Shown: positions 46,804 to 55,711, counted from the first letter of the stretch. The stretch is 64,000 nt of DNA from Zobellia laminariae (GCF_009725995.1 NZ_RCNS01000003.1:1247130-1311129); one strand, 5' to 3'. Numbers and translations: made by a program. The notes: generated from the letters alone by a model not told the origin.

Positions 46804-47556
46804 ATGACCTACAAATTGCCCATATTAATTTTGTTCATCGCTTTCACGCTGCTGAGCTGTAAGTCACCTAAAACCCACACAACTTACAGCAGCGAAACCC
46901 TAAAAATAATTCCTGTTTCCAAAAATAGCTTTATTCACATCTCCTATTTATCCACGGACGACTATGGAAAGGTAGCTTGCAATGGACTTGTTTATATGAA
47001 TGACGGTGAAGCTGTTGTTTTTGATACCCCAACCGACACCGAAACATCAAACGAACTGATACAGTGGATTACAAAAACTAAGCAGCATAACATAAAAGCA
47101 GTGGTCGTGAATCATTTTCATGACGATTGCCTAGGGGGCATAGAAGCTTTTCACGAACTGAGCATTCCATCTTATGCAAATAATGCAACCATAGAGCTCG
47201 CCAAAAAAGAAGGTAATCCAGTCCCACAAATTAGTTTTGACACAGAAAAGGAACTGACTCTTGGAAATAAAAAAATAATTAATAGGCATTTTGGAGAAGC
47301 ACACACGAAAGACAATATTGTAAGCTATATACCCAGCGAGCAATTACTTTTTGGAGGTTGCCCCGTTAAATCGCTGAACGCTACCAAAGGCTATCTTGGC
47401 GATGCGAATGTTGAGAAATGGAGCGAGACTATTTCAAAAATAAAAACAGCCTATCCAGACCTTAAAACCGTTATTCCTGGACACGGGGATTACGGTGGTA
47501 TAGAATTACTGGATTATACTATTACTCTATTCAAAACAGAGCAATCCCCAAAATAA
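46804..47556 (+). CDS. Subclass B1 metallo-beta-lactamase homologue (lipoprotein)
   Basis: A 250-residue protein with a lipoprotein signal (FTLLSCKSP). All zinc ligands of subclass B1 enzymes are present: His104, His106 and Asp108 in NHFHDDCLGG, His167 in GEAHTKDNIV, Cys186 in LFGGCPVKS and His227 in VIPGHGDYGG, with the Lys of CPVKS that binds the drug carboxylate. The family hydrolyses penicillins, cephalosporins and carbapenems, and chromosomal members are frequent in Flavobacteriia. The usual GPGHT is GEAHT here, so activity on drugs is likely but not certain. Membrane anchoring is as in NDM-type enzymes. No mobile element is adjacent, suggesting an intrinsic gene. Confidence 0.82.
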   Translation: MTYKLPILILFIAFTLLSCKSPKTHTTYSSETLKIIPVSKNSFIHISYLSTDDYGKVACNGLVYMNDGEAVVFDTPTDTETSNELIQWITKTKQHNIKAVVVNHFHDDCLGGIEAFHELSIPSYANNATIELAKKEGNPVPQISFDTEKELTLGNKKIINRHFGEAHTKDNIVSYIPSEQLLFGGCPVKSLNATKGYLGDANVEKWSETISKIKTAYPDLKTVIPGHGDYGGIELLDYTITLFKTEQSPK

Positions 47557-47585
47557 AACATTTATAACTCAACTCTTAAACTCTT

Positions 47586-48299
47586 ATGCGCACTACACTC
47601 CACAAAGCAGACACCAGAGGCCATGCCAACCATGGCTGGCTGAATAGTTATCATACTTTCAGCTTTGGTAATTATCACAATCCAGACCGAATGAGTTTTG
47701 GTGTATTACGAGTTTTAAATGATGACGAGGTAGCTGCAGGCATGGGGTTTGGCACCCACGGACATAGCAATATGGAAATCATCTCCATTCCCTTAGAAGG
47801 TGACCTAGAGCACAAAGATGACATGGGAAACACAACAGTTATTCGCCAAGGCGATATACAAGCCATGAGCGCAGGAAAAGGGATACAACATAGCGAAAAG
47901 AACAAAAGCCATGACCAACAGGTGAAGTTCTTGCAGATTTGGATTCTTCCTAACAAGGTTAATGTTACCCCTCGTTATGATCAGATTACTCTAGCTCAGG
48001 GCAGTTTAAAAAATAACTTAAAGCAAATTGTATCTCCCAATACAAATGATGAAGGTATTCGGATTCATCAAAACGCCTGGTTCAGCTTAGGAGAGTTTGA
48101 TAAAGATGAAACAAATACTTATATTCTAAAGGATACCGCCAACGGAGTTTACATTTTTCTATTAGAAGGAAAATGCACCGTGAACGGCGTTACATTAGAA
48201 AAAAGAGATGGCCTTGGTATTGAAGAGACAGATAAAATTGACATCACTTACAACGAAAACTCAAAAATTCTACTGATAGAAGTACCTATGGCCAACTAA
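47586..48299 (+). CDS. Pirin family protein
   Basis: A 237-residue bicupin protein. The N-terminal cupin shows HANHGWLNSYHTFSFGNYHN, GFGTHGHSNMEIISIPLEGD with the metal-binding His residues, and GDIQAMSAGKGIQHSEKN. The C-terminal cupin is more diverged (GVYIFLLEGKCTVNG). Bacterial pirins such as YhhW have quercetin dioxygenase activity in vitro; the physiological role is unclear. It starts 29 bases after the metallo-beta-lactamase gene and may share its transcript. Confidence 0.92.
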   Translation: MRTTLHKADTRGHANHGWLNSYHTFSFGNYHNPDRMSFGVLRVLNDDEVAAGMGFGTHGHSNMEIISIPLEGDLEHKDDMGNTTVIRQGDIQAMSAGKGIQHSEKNKSHDQQVKFLQIWILPNKVNVTPRYDQITLAQGSLKNNLKQIVSPNTNDEGIRIHQNAWFSLGEFDKDETNTYILKDTANGVYIFLLEGKCTVNGVTLEKRDGLGIEETDKIDITYNENSKILLIEVPMAN

Positions 48300-48308
48300 C
48301 AACAGGTA

Positions 48309-48641
48309 TTACTTTAAATCTAGTTTTTCAGCAAAGTATGCACAGAAATCTTTCATAGTAGCCGTCATTTTTTCATCTTGAGTGGCTTTCATGAATGTAT
48401 CTGACAACGAAACCAAAGTCTGATGAAAAAACAATTTCATTTCATCAACAGGCATATCTTTTGTCCAAAGGTCAATCTTAAGCGACTCTTGATTCTTACT
48501 ATCCCAAACAGATAAAAGCATAGCTTTTGCCTTTTCATTCTCTATACCGCCATCTTGTGCAGACCAACTAAGCTCTTCAGGAACTTGATTCTCATCTAAA
48601 CCTACCCTTAACGTTATTTCTGAAGTATGAAGTTTTGACAT
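48309..48641 (-). CDS. gldC: Gliding motility protein GldC
   Basis: A 110-residue soluble protein matching GldC of Flavobacterium johnsoniae: SEITLRVGLDENQVPEELSW, AKAMLLSVWDSKNQESLKIDLW, then KDMPVDEMKLFFHQTL and a C-terminal MKDFCAYFAEKL helix. GldC acts in the gliding machinery but is less essential than GldB; its biochemical role is unknown. It follows gldB by 1 base, as in other Flavobacteriia. Confidence 0.93.
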   Translation of the reverse strand: MSKLHTSEITLRVGLDENQVPEELSWSAQDGGIENEKAKAMLLSVWDSKNQESLKIDLWTKDMPVDEMKLFFHQTLVSLSDTFMKATQDEKMTATMKDFCAYFAEKLDLK

Positions 48642-48642
48642 A

Positions 48643-49626
48643 TTATTTTCTTGGTTTGTAATTTGATTTTTTAAATATTTCTTCTGCTGGCAAGTTCAAC
48701 ATTTGTTGTAACGTTACCTCATTCTTATCCATAAAAGAGCGAACAATCTGCCATCCTACGTAACGACCTATACGTCCCGGTGATTCATTATCCAACTCCA
48801 ATCCAAATTTGGAAAATGGTGCCGGATCCAAAAATCGTCTAGCCAAAGTATTCTCTGTACTGTATAAATACTCACTCTCTATAAAATTTCGCCAAATAGC
48901 TTGCTCATTGGCTTCTGCCCATAAGAACTGATCTTCTGAATAGTTTATTTTTTGAGCATCGGTTGCTAAAGGAAGTAATTCATCTTTCAAGTACAGCTCT
49001 TTTCCATAATAAATAAGCTGAGCAAGAAATGTGCGTTCTTGAGGTCTTGGCACAACTTTTTTAGCAAAAGCGCTTGCCACATCAACAGCCAGATATTGGC
49101 TATCCAAATCTGCACTTATATAATTTTGGATTTCATGATAAAAACGATGTTCTGGACCCAAATAATTATCCAACCCAATAAGTAGTAAGGTATCCGTTAA
49201 GATAATACGATTGCTATAATCCACATCTGAAATTACCGTAACCACCTTTGGAGCATCAAACTGTGGAAAGTAATATTTAATATGTTTGAACAAAAGCTCC
49301 AAGGATTCTTCTTCCTGCGAAAAATCTGAAAACTTTTTTTCTACCTCAGAAAAGAGTTCTATCTGAATGGTATCTTTCATCTTAGCCACCCAAACACTAT
49401 CTGCATACTGTGCTGGAAACAGATAAGGATATTTTCCCTTTAAGGCAGGCAGACCCTCTGGAGTTGCTGCGGCAAATTCAGAATCAAACCTATCTACTTT
49501 TAGTTCTACATTAATTTTCTTGACATCTTCAGAGACCTTTGGACTCTCATTACAGCCTAAAAACAGGACTGAAATTATAAAAATGGCAAAAACAGGGATA
49601 TAATTGTAAAGTAATTTCCGATACAT
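48643..49626 (-). CDS. gldB: Gliding motility lipoprotein GldB
   Basis: A predicted lipoprotein of about 327 residues required for gliding in Flavobacterium johnsoniae. The lipobox is VLFLGCNES. The body holds LKVDRFDSEFAAATPEGLPAL-type sequence near the mature start, an acidic patch (FSDFSQEEESLELLF), and the conserved C-terminal half with FHEIQ-like YHEIQNYISADLDSQYLAV and GRIGRYVGWQIVRSFM. The open frame begins at 49644, but ATG 49626 starts the signal peptide properly (YRKLLYNYIPVFAIFI). It is directly upstream of gldC and divergent from nadE. Confidence 0.92.
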   Translation of the reverse strand: MYRKLLYNYIPVFAIFIISVLFLGCNESPKVSEDVKKINVELKVDRFDSEFAAATPEGLPALKGKYPYLFPAQYADSVWVAKMKDTIQIELFSEVEKKFSDFSQEEESLELLFKHIKYYFPQFDAPKVVTVISDVDYSNRIILTDTLLLIGLDNYLGPEHRFYHEIQNYISADLDSQYLAVDVASAFAKKVVPRPQERTFLAQLIYYGKELYLKDELLPLATDAQKINYSEDQFLWAEANEQAIWRNFIESEYLYSTENTLARRFLDPAPFSKFGLELDNESPGRIGRYVGWQIVRSFMDKNEVTLQQMLNLPAEEIFKKSNYKPRK

Positions 49627-49697
49627 TTCAATATTTAACTGCAAGGCATTATTTTTAAGCTCACAAAGTTAGTCGATCTAGACATAATGACAATCCT

Positions 49698-50486
49698 ATG
49701 CAGACAGAAAAGGTAGTAGATTACATAGTAAACTGGTTAAAGGAATATGCAGTAAATGCAAATATGAAAGGTTTTGTTATAGGAATATCCGGAGGAATAG
49801 ACTCTGCGGTCACCTCTACCCTATGCGCAAAAACCGGTCTTGAGCTTATGTGTTTAGAGATGCCCATACACCAAGCAGAGAACCAAGCGTCTCGTGCCTC
49901 AAAACATATTGACTGGCTTCAAACCAATTTTGACAAGGTAAAAAGACAACCAGTTAACCTTACTCCCGTATTTGACAGTCTTATAGCTACCCTTCCAGCC
50001 GTAGAGAATGAGGAAGACCGTTTCATGTCGTTGGCCAACACCAGAGCACGCTTACGAATGACTACTCTCTATTATTTTGCCGCTTTAGAAGGCTATTTAG
50101 TTGCTGGGACAGGAAATAAAGTAGAAGATTTTGGTGTAGGATTTTACACCAAATATGGTGATGGCGGAGTAGATTTAAGTCCTATTGCAGACCTTTTGAA
50201 GACACAAGTTTATGAAATTGCCAACTATTTGAATATCAACATGGATATTCAAAAGGCAGCTCCTACAGATGGTCTTTGGGGCGATGACAGAACAGATGAA
50301 GATCAGATAGGAGCAAGCTACCCAGAGCTGGAATGGGCTATGGAAATGCAAGATAAAGGCAAAACTGAAGACGATTTTACTGACAGAGAGAAGGAAGTCT
50401 TTCTTATTTATACAAAACTAAATACAGCTAATAAGCACAAGATGAATCCTATACCCGTTTGCGAAATTCCGCACACACTTTTTTAG
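49698..50486 (+). CDS. nadE: NH3-dependent NAD+ synthetase
   Basis: This enzyme amidates nicotinic acid adenine dinucleotide to NAD+ with ATP. The 262 residues match the short, ammonia-dependent form without a glutaminase domain: the PP-loop motif GISGGIDSAVTSTLCAK, then RARLRMTTLYYFA, LVAGTGNKVEDFGVGFYTKYGDGGVDLSPIADL-type sequence, and APTDGLWGDDRTDEDQIGASY. It is a single gene, divergent from gldB and followed by a response regulator gene. Confidence 0.96.
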   Translation: MQTEKVVDYIVNWLKEYAVNANMKGFVIGISGGIDSAVTSTLCAKTGLELMCLEMPIHQAENQASRASKHIDWLQTNFDKVKRQPVNLTPVFDSLIATLPAVENEEDRFMSLANTRARLRMTTLYYFAALEGYLVAGTGNKVEDFGVGFYTKYGDGGVDLSPIADLLKTQVYEIANYLNINMDIQKAAPTDGLWGDDRTDEDQIGASYPELEWAMEMQDKGKTEDDFTDREKEVFLIYTKLNTANKHKMNPIPVCEIPHTLF

Positions 50487-50654
50487 CAATTTATCCGTAA
50501 ATATGGTAAAGTAATCGAATATATTCATAAAACATGCCTATTTGGTGAAAAAAACACCAGTTTTGTTTAAAGAATTAGATTTTTAAACCTTACATTGCAT
50601 GTCAGTATTTTAGACGTACGATGAACGTTTATAATCTAGATTAAAACTATCAAC

Positions 50655-51284
50655 ATGATTAAAGTATTGATTGCAGACAACCATCCTATTATTAGAATGG
50701 GAGTGACAAATGTTCTTGAATCTGCTAATGGATTTGAAATGGTGGGTGCGGTAGCCACTACTTCTGAGCTCTTCGAAAAATTGGAGAGTGTAAATCCTGA
50801 CGTAGTAATGCTGGAGATGGACATTCCGGAAATTAACGGAATCGCCACGCTGCGAAAAATCAAAAAAGAGTACCCAAGTGTTAGAGTATTAATGTATAGC
50901 GGTCAATCTGAAGACGTATATGCACTAAGTACAATTCGCGCAGGTGCCTTTGGATATCTTTCAAAAGCTTCAGACATAGACTACATCATAACGGCAGTTA
51001 AAAAAGTAAGCGAAGGCAATATGTTCATTACAAATGAACTAGCGCAACGTTTAGCTTTTGATGAAGGTACTCAGAAACCAAGAAGGTTCTTTAGAAAACT
51101 TTCTACTCGTGAGGTTGAAGTACTTAAGTTATTGGCCAGCGGAAAGCGTAACAAAGATGTTGCCATCGGTTTGAACTTAAACGAAAAAACAGTGAGCACC
51201 TACAAGGCTCGTTTGATGAAGAAATTGAACGTAGACAATATGGTAGATCTTTTGCAACAAGCAAAAGCACTAGAACTTTATTAG
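50655..51284 (+). CDS. Orphan LuxR-type response regulator with atypical receiver
   Basis: A 209-residue regulator: receiver domain (about 1-120) and LuxR-type helix-turn-helix (about 145-205: LSTREVEVLKLLASGKRNKD, LNLNEKTVSTYKARLMKKL). The receiver departs from the canonical plan. The phospho-acceptor Asp is replaced by Glu54 (DVVMLEMDIPEING aligned with the usual VVLLDxxMPxxxG), and the second residue of the acidic pair is Asn9 (IADNHP). The Ser of VLMYSG and Lys of GYLSKA remain. Such a pseudo-receiver cannot accept a phosphate in the normal way, and Glu may mimic the active state. No kinase gene is nearby. A terminator follows. Confidence 0.92.
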   Translation: MIKVLIADNHPIIRMGVTNVLESANGFEMVGAVATTSELFEKLESVNPDVVMLEMDIPEINGIATLRKIKKEYPSVRVLMYSGQSEDVYALSTIRAGAFGYLSKASDIDYIITAVKKVSEGNMFITNELAQRLAFDEGTQKPRRFFRKLSTREVEVLKLLASGKRNKDVAIGLNLNEKTVSTYKARLMKKLNVDNMVDLLQQAKALELY

Positions 51285-51308
51285 AAAGTTTACATTCGTA
51301 ACACGTAC

Positions 51309-51339
51309 AAACCCTGATGATTTCCGTTAGGGTTTTTTT
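51309..51339 (+). terminator. Rho-independent terminator after the orphan regulator
   Basis: AAACCCT (51309-51315) pairs with AGGGTTT (51329-51335), extended by G-U and A-U pairs into the loop. Seven T residues follow (51333-51339). Confidence 0.75.
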
Positions 51340-51371
51340 ATGCCTAATTTTTAAGGTTTACGAAGTTACAA

Positions 51372-53351
51372 TTAAGAAAACACTCTATTCAATTTCTTGT
51401 TTAGCAGCTTATTAAGCTGTAAATAGTTCATGATTTCCTCTAGAGTTTCCCTATGGTCCTCTACACTTTCCTTGGTATTATCCTGCAAAGCGATCATGCG
51501 CTTCTTTATAAGAAAACAACGTAAGGTCAAAATAGTCTCGCTTACCAGCTGCGCCACCCCTACTTCCTTTTTTTTAGGATAGATATCTTTCCGCTCCCAA
51601 CTATGTAATGTATATTTTTCTTCCTCCATTAAAATAGATGAAATTTCAGACACTAACTTCTGGTCAAGGCCGCTCAGAAATTTGCTTATAGTAAAATCCG
51701 CCTCTTGGTTCAATGCTTCAATAAGTTTAGAATAAATCTGCCTAAACTGTTCATTGGCCAGTTCTATTTCATCATCCTGAAGATCTAAATAAATCTTTTC
51801 GTAAACTTTAGCTTCAATAGATTCAGGCTCCAATACCAAATCACCAGATTCACTTTCTTTCAGCACTAAATCTTCAAACTCTTCCTTTTCACCTCCGTAC
51901 AGCAACAATAGCTCAATGATCTTTCGCTCTAACAAATATTGTACATCTACCTTTTCTTGTGGAGCTTCGTTCTTAACTACATCAAAGGCTTTCTGCTCTG
52001 GTTTTTTATTTTTAGAAGCATCCGATGAGTCTTTTTTACCCATCTGGGCCAATGTACTAAATAGCACACCTTCCGATACCTTCATGATATTGGCACACTC
52101 CTGAATATAGATTTCGCGCTTTATGGCATCGGGTATTTTTGAAATACTCTGTATGATATCCCTAACCGTATCCGCACGCTTTATAGGGTCATTGGCGGCT
52201 TCTTGAGCCAAAAGTCCCGCTTTGAACTGTATAAAATCCTGAGATTTTTCTTCTAAGTAAAGTTGAACATCCTCTAGCGCATTGTTCTTGGAAAAACTAT
52301 CTGGATCTTCTCCTTCCGGAAAAGTGCAAACCTTAACGTTCATTCCCTGTTCCAAAATCAAATCTATACCACGCAAGGATGCCCGTAGACCGGCAGCATC
52401 ACCATCAAAAAGAACCGTGATGTTTTTGGTCAACCTATTTATCAAGCGAATCTGATCAGGTGTCAATGCCGTACCACTGGACGAAACCACATTATGGATT
52501 CCCCTTTGATAAAACTGAATAACATCTGTATACCCTTCTACCAAATAACAATTATCCTCTTTAGCGATGGACTGCTTGGCATGATAAATCCCGTAAAGCA
52601 CCTTACTTTTATGATAGATATCACTCTCCGGTGAATTGAGATATTTGGCTGCCTTTTTATCATTTCCAAGAATACGGCCTCCAAAACCCAATACTCTACC
52701 GCTCATGGAGTGTATAGGAAACATTACCCGCCCTTTAAACCTATCAAACGTCTTAGGGTTGTTTGGGTTCTGTGCGTCTTCTTTGACGATGGTTAAACCC
52801 GTTTGTTCCAGGTACTTTAATTTATACCCTTTATCAAAAGCTGCCTTTGTAAAACCATCCCATTGATCAAGACAATAACCTAAATTAAATTGCTTTATAA
52901 TCTCTTCCGTAAAACCTCTTTCCTTAAAATAGCTAAGACCAATGGCCTTCCCTAATTCTGTATCCCATAGCATTTGAGCAAAGTGCTTCTGGGCGAATTC
53001 CGAAACGAGATACATACTTTCTCGCTCATCTGCCTCTTGCTTTTGCTCATCAGTACGCTCGGTTTCCTCTATTTCAATATTATACTTTTTAGCCAAGTAC
53101 TTTATGGCTTCCGGATAAGTAAAATGCTCATGTTCCATTAAAAAGGCCACCACGTTACCCCCTTTTCCACTACTAAAATCCTTCCAAATTTGCTTCACGG
53201 GAGACACCATAAAACTTGGTGATCTTTCATCTGAAAAAGGACTAAGTCCTTTAAAGTTAGACCCTGATTTTTTCAATTGTACAAAATCGCCAATAACCTC
53301 TTCTAAACGGGAGGTCTCGTAAACTTTATCAATTGTATTTTTTGAAATCAA
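51372..53351 (-). CDS. dnaG: DNA primase DnaG, zinc ligands of the CHC2 domain replaced
   Basis: A 659-residue primase that makes RNA primers for replication. The N-terminal CHC2 domain (about 1-95) keeps its fold motifs (GLSPFSDERSPSFMVSP and WKDFSSGKGGNVVAFLMEH), but all four zinc ligands known from Escherichia coli DnaG are gone: the CPFH motif is SPFS and the CFGC motif is DFSS. The catalytic RNAP core and TOPRIM are intact (VMFPIHSMSGRVLGFGGRIL, YLVEGYTDVIQFYQRG, VLFDGDAAGLRASLRGIDL). The C-terminal helicase-interaction region (about 430-659) is typical of Bacteroidota. It is a single gene convergent with the response regulator. Confidence 0.96.
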   Translation of the reverse strand: MISKNTIDKVYETSRLEEVIGDFVQLKKSGSNFKGLSPFSDERSPSFMVSPVKQIWKDFSSGKGGNVVAFLMEHEHFTYPEAIKYLAKKYNIEIEETERTDEQKQEADERESMYLVSEFAQKHFAQMLWDTELGKAIGLSYFKERGFTEEIIKQFNLGYCLDQWDGFTKAAFDKGYKLKYLEQTGLTIVKEDAQNPNNPKTFDRFKGRVMFPIHSMSGRVLGFGGRILGNDKKAAKYLNSPESDIYHKSKVLYGIYHAKQSIAKEDNCYLVEGYTDVIQFYQRGIHNVVSSSGTALTPDQIRLINRLTKNITVLFDGDAAGLRASLRGIDLILEQGMNVKVCTFPEGEDPDSFSKNNALEDVQLYLEEKSQDFIQFKAGLLAQEAANDPIKRADTVRDIIQSISKIPDAIKREIYIQECANIMKVSEGVLFSTLAQMGKKDSSDASKNKKPEQKAFDVVKNEAPQEKVDVQYLLERKIIELLLLYGGEKEEFEDLVLKESESGDLVLEPESIEAKVYEKIYLDLQDDEIELANEQFRQIYSKLIEALNQEADFTISKFLSGLDQKLVSEISSILMEEEKYTLHSWERKDIYPKKKEVGVAQLVSETILTLRCFLIKKRMIALQDNTKESVEDHRETLEEIMNYLQLNKLLNKKLNRVFS

Positions 53352-53383
53352 ATTTTGAGATTTTTATGTGGAAACGAATCCAA

Positions 53384-53391
53384 CAAAGATA
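53384..53391 (-). promoter_or_regulatory. Candidate -7 element of the dnaG promoter
   Basis: On the minus strand TATCTTTG (53391-53384) matches TAnnTTTG exactly, 32 bases before the dnaG ATG. No TTG was found at the right spacing upstream. Confidence 0.4.
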
Positions 53392-53521
53392 AACAGAAAA
53401 GAGCTACACCCTATTTTCAGGGATATCATTTTCGCTAGCAAAAGGGAATTTTACCAGACCCCATTACCTCAACTTTGTACTATAGATTTTTAACCCTATT
53501 ACAAACTTAAAAAACAAAATT

Positions 53522-53947
53522 ATGATCTGGGGAATTGCATTAGTATTATTAAGTATCGTAGCTGTACCATCTTTATTATTATCAAAAAAACCAAACGCAA
53601 AAGAACTCCTGGAAAAGGTAGAACCCTACCAAGGGTGGATTGGCATTATATTCTGCTTTTGGGGAATCTGGGGCATTATTACGGCTATTTTAAACCTAGG
53701 ATGGCTAAGCATATCTCCTGTTTGGTGGGTTACTTTTTTAGCAGGCAATATAGTTTCAACAGGATTAGGTTTCATGTTGGGCTCAGGTCTTATCAACAAA
53801 TTTTTCTTATCCAATAATGCAGCGGCGCGTGTTAAAGCGGAAGAGCTACGCGAACGAATTGCTCCTAAACAGGGAAAACTTGGACTTTTAGGCATAGCCG
53901 TGGGAAGCTGGATGATTATTGCTTCTTTTTTATTCTCTGTTGCATAA
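53522..53947 (+). CDS. Hypothetical four-helix membrane protein
   Basis: A 141-residue inner-membrane protein. Four hydrophobic helices are seen at about 2-20 ([18 protein letters not shown]), 38-60 ([19 protein letters not shown]), 67-92 ([20 protein letters not shown]) and 118-139 ([20 protein letters not shown]). Two similar charged loops, [17 protein letters not shown] and [17 protein letters not shown], suggest an internal duplication. No family was recognised. A SIMPL-domain gene follows after 58 bases. Confidence 0.65.
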   Translation: MIWGIALVLLSIVAVPSLLLSKKPNAKELLEKVEPYQGWIGIIFCFWGIWGIITAILNLGWLSISPVWWVTFLAGNIVSTGLGFMLGSGLINKFFLSNNAAARVKAEELRERIAPKQGKLGLLGIAVGSWMIIASFLFSVA

Positions 53948-54005
53948 GTTTCTATCTACAAAAACCGTTAAATATTTAAATCAACAACTTCATAAAAATA
54001 ACATC

Positions 54006-54614
54006 ATGAAAAAAGTAATAACAAGCATTGCATTAATGGTCTTCTCATTTATGGCTTTCGCTCAAAATAATTTACAAAACAACATTAACGTTAATGGCGC
54101 TTACGAATTTAGTATTGCCCCAGAATATTCTAGCAAGATGATCGTAAGTCTTAATAACGTGTATTACGATACACAGACCATGAACCTTGAAGAAGTAAAA
54201 ACTAGGTATATGGAAAATTTGACCAAAGCAGGCATAAAGAAGGAGCAGCTTAAAGAAGTACCTCTTTATTATGCGCTTTTGGGTTATGAAAAAGAAGGCA
54301 CCGTGTACGAGTTCAAAACGAAATCCTTAGAAGAAATGCAGAAGTTTCTTAACGTAAAAGCTATTGGTGTTACGCGCTCAGATACCAACCTCAAAGCTCA
54401 ATTGAGCGACAAACAAATGGCAGAGTATGCAAAACTCGCTTTTGACGATGCCAAGGTTAAAGCCACAGCTATTGCTCAAAAAATTGGAAGAAAAATTGGA
54501 AAAGCAATCTATATTAATGATACAAACTCACAGAAAATAGTAGAATCTATGTATTATGGGAACTCAGAACAGAAGAAAATGTATTACTTATCTGTTTCCT
54601 TTGAGTTGTTATAA
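54006..54614 (+). CDS. Exported SIMPL-domain-like (DUF541) protein
   Basis: A 202-residue periplasmic or secreted protein. The ATG at 54006 starts a clear signal peptide (KKVITSIALMVFSFMAFAQNN); an upstream frame extension to 53919 is rejected. The mature part resembles SIMPL/DUF541 proteins: INVNGAYEFSIAPEYS, then LTKAGIKKEQLKEVPLYYAL, and AEYAKLAFDDAKVKATAIAQ, in which the helix with alternating Ala and Lys precedes KIGRKIGKAIYIND. Functions in this family are mostly unknown. A long terminator hairpin follows. Confidence 0.68.
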   Translation: MKKVITSIALMVFSFMAFAQNNLQNNINVNGAYEFSIAPEYSSKMIVSLNNVYYDTQTMNLEEVKTRYMENLTKAGIKKEQLKEVPLYYALLGYEKEGTVYEFKTKSLEEMQKFLNVKAIGVTRSDTNLKAQLSDKQMAEYAKLAFDDAKVKATAIAQKIGRKIGKAIYINDTNSQKIVESMYYGNSEQKKMYYLSVSFELL

Positions 54615-54641
54615 AGTGTAATTATTTATTAAAAAATAAAG

Positions 54642-54690
54642 CCTTCGTAAAACTCCCATAATCACGGTGTTTTTACGAAGGTTTTTTTTT
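54642..54690 (+). terminator. Rho-independent terminator after the SIMPL-like gene
   Basis: CCTTCGTAAAA (54642-54652) pairs with TTTTACGAAGG (54671-54681) and is followed by nine T residues. The 18-base loop is longer than usual. Confidence 0.82.
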
Positions 54691-54733
54691 GCTGATATTT
54701 TTGAAGTCAAATAAAACCAAGTAGATTATGAAA

Positions 54734-55711
54734 CTACTTTTTTCGGTCTACCACATAATTCACCATCAATTCAAGTGAATCTCTATAGGTTGATTCTGGG
54801 TAAGTAGATAATATTTTTAATGCTTCTTCTTTAAAATGTAGCATTTTTTGAACAGCATAATCTAAGCCTCCGCTATCCTTTACAAAAGCAATTACTTCTT
54901 TGACCCGCTTCTTATCTTTATTATGATTTTTCACCGAATTGATAAGCCACTTCTTGTCCGATTTTGAACAAATATTAAGCGTATGTATTAAAGGCAAGGT
55001 CATTTTTTGCTCTTTAATATCTATTCCCGTAGGTTTCCCTATTTTCTCATCTCCATAATCAAAGAGATCATCTTTTATCTGAAAAGCCATGCCACAAAGT
55101 TCTCCAAACTTTCTAAAAGTTTCCACATCTAATGATTGTGGCTGAACCGAGCAAGCTCCTAAACTACAGCACGCAGCAATTAAGGTTGCCGTTTTTTGAC
55201 GGATGATATTATAATATACATCTTCGGTAATATCTAAACGTCTTGCTTTTTCAATTTGCAACAATTCGCCCTCACTCATTTCACGTACTGCAACGGATAT
55301 AATTTTAAGAAGATCAAAATCTTCATTATCTATAGACAGCAAAAGTCCTTTTGACAGTAGGTAATCACCCACCAAAACAGCAATTTTATTTTTCCAAAGG
55401 GCATTTATAGAGAAAAAGCCTCGGCGTTTATTGCTTTCGTCAACTACGTCATCATGGACTAAAGTAGCGGTATGAATGAGTTCAATTACCGATGCGCCAC
55501 GATAGGTGCGCTCGTTAACTTCACCATTGTTGAGCATTTTGGCCGTAAGAAATACGAACATAGGTCGCATTTGCTTCCCTTTTCGATTAACAATGTAGTA
55601 GGTTATGCGATTCAGTAGCGCAACTTTTGAAGACATCGCCTCACGGAACTTTTCCTCGAAAATTTCCATTTCGTGGTTTACAGGTTCCTTAATTTGCGAT
55701 ACTATTTTCAA
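54734..55711 (-). CDS. Polyprenyl diphosphate synthase (trans-isoprenyl type)
   Basis: A 325-residue prenyltransferase that elongates an allylic diphosphate with isopentenyl diphosphate, probably giving the side chain of menaquinone. The first Asp-rich motif is HTATLVHDDVVDESNKRRG, the second AFQIKDDLFDYGDEKIGKPTG. Supporting motifs are GKQMRPMFVFLTAKML, VLVGDYLLSKGL, and KKMTLPLIH-type sequence seen as EQKMTLPLIHTL. Chain length (hexa- to octaprenyl) cannot be read reliably. The gene lies alone between rlmN and the SIMPL-like gene. Confidence 0.93.
   Translation of the reverse strand: MKIVSQIKEPVNHEMEIFEEKFREAMSSKVALLNRITYYIVNRKGKQMRPMFVFLTAKMLNNGEVNERTYRGASVIELIHTATLVHDDVVDESNKRRGFFSINALWKNKIAVLVGDYLLSKGLLLSIDNEDFDLLKIISVAVREMSEGELLQIEKARRLDITEDVYYNIIRQKTATLIAACCSLGACSVQPQSLDVETFRKFGELCGMAFQIKDDLFDYGDEKIGKPTGIDIKEQKMTLPLIHTLNICSKSDKKWLINSVKNHNKDKKRVKEVIAFVKDSGGLDYAVQKMLHFKEEALKILSTYPESTYRDSLELMVNYVVDRKK

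Noticed and set aside
53919..54005. Upstream extension of the SIMPL-like protein
   Set aside because: It would bury a clear signal peptide and overlap the previous gene; ATG 54006 is the better start.
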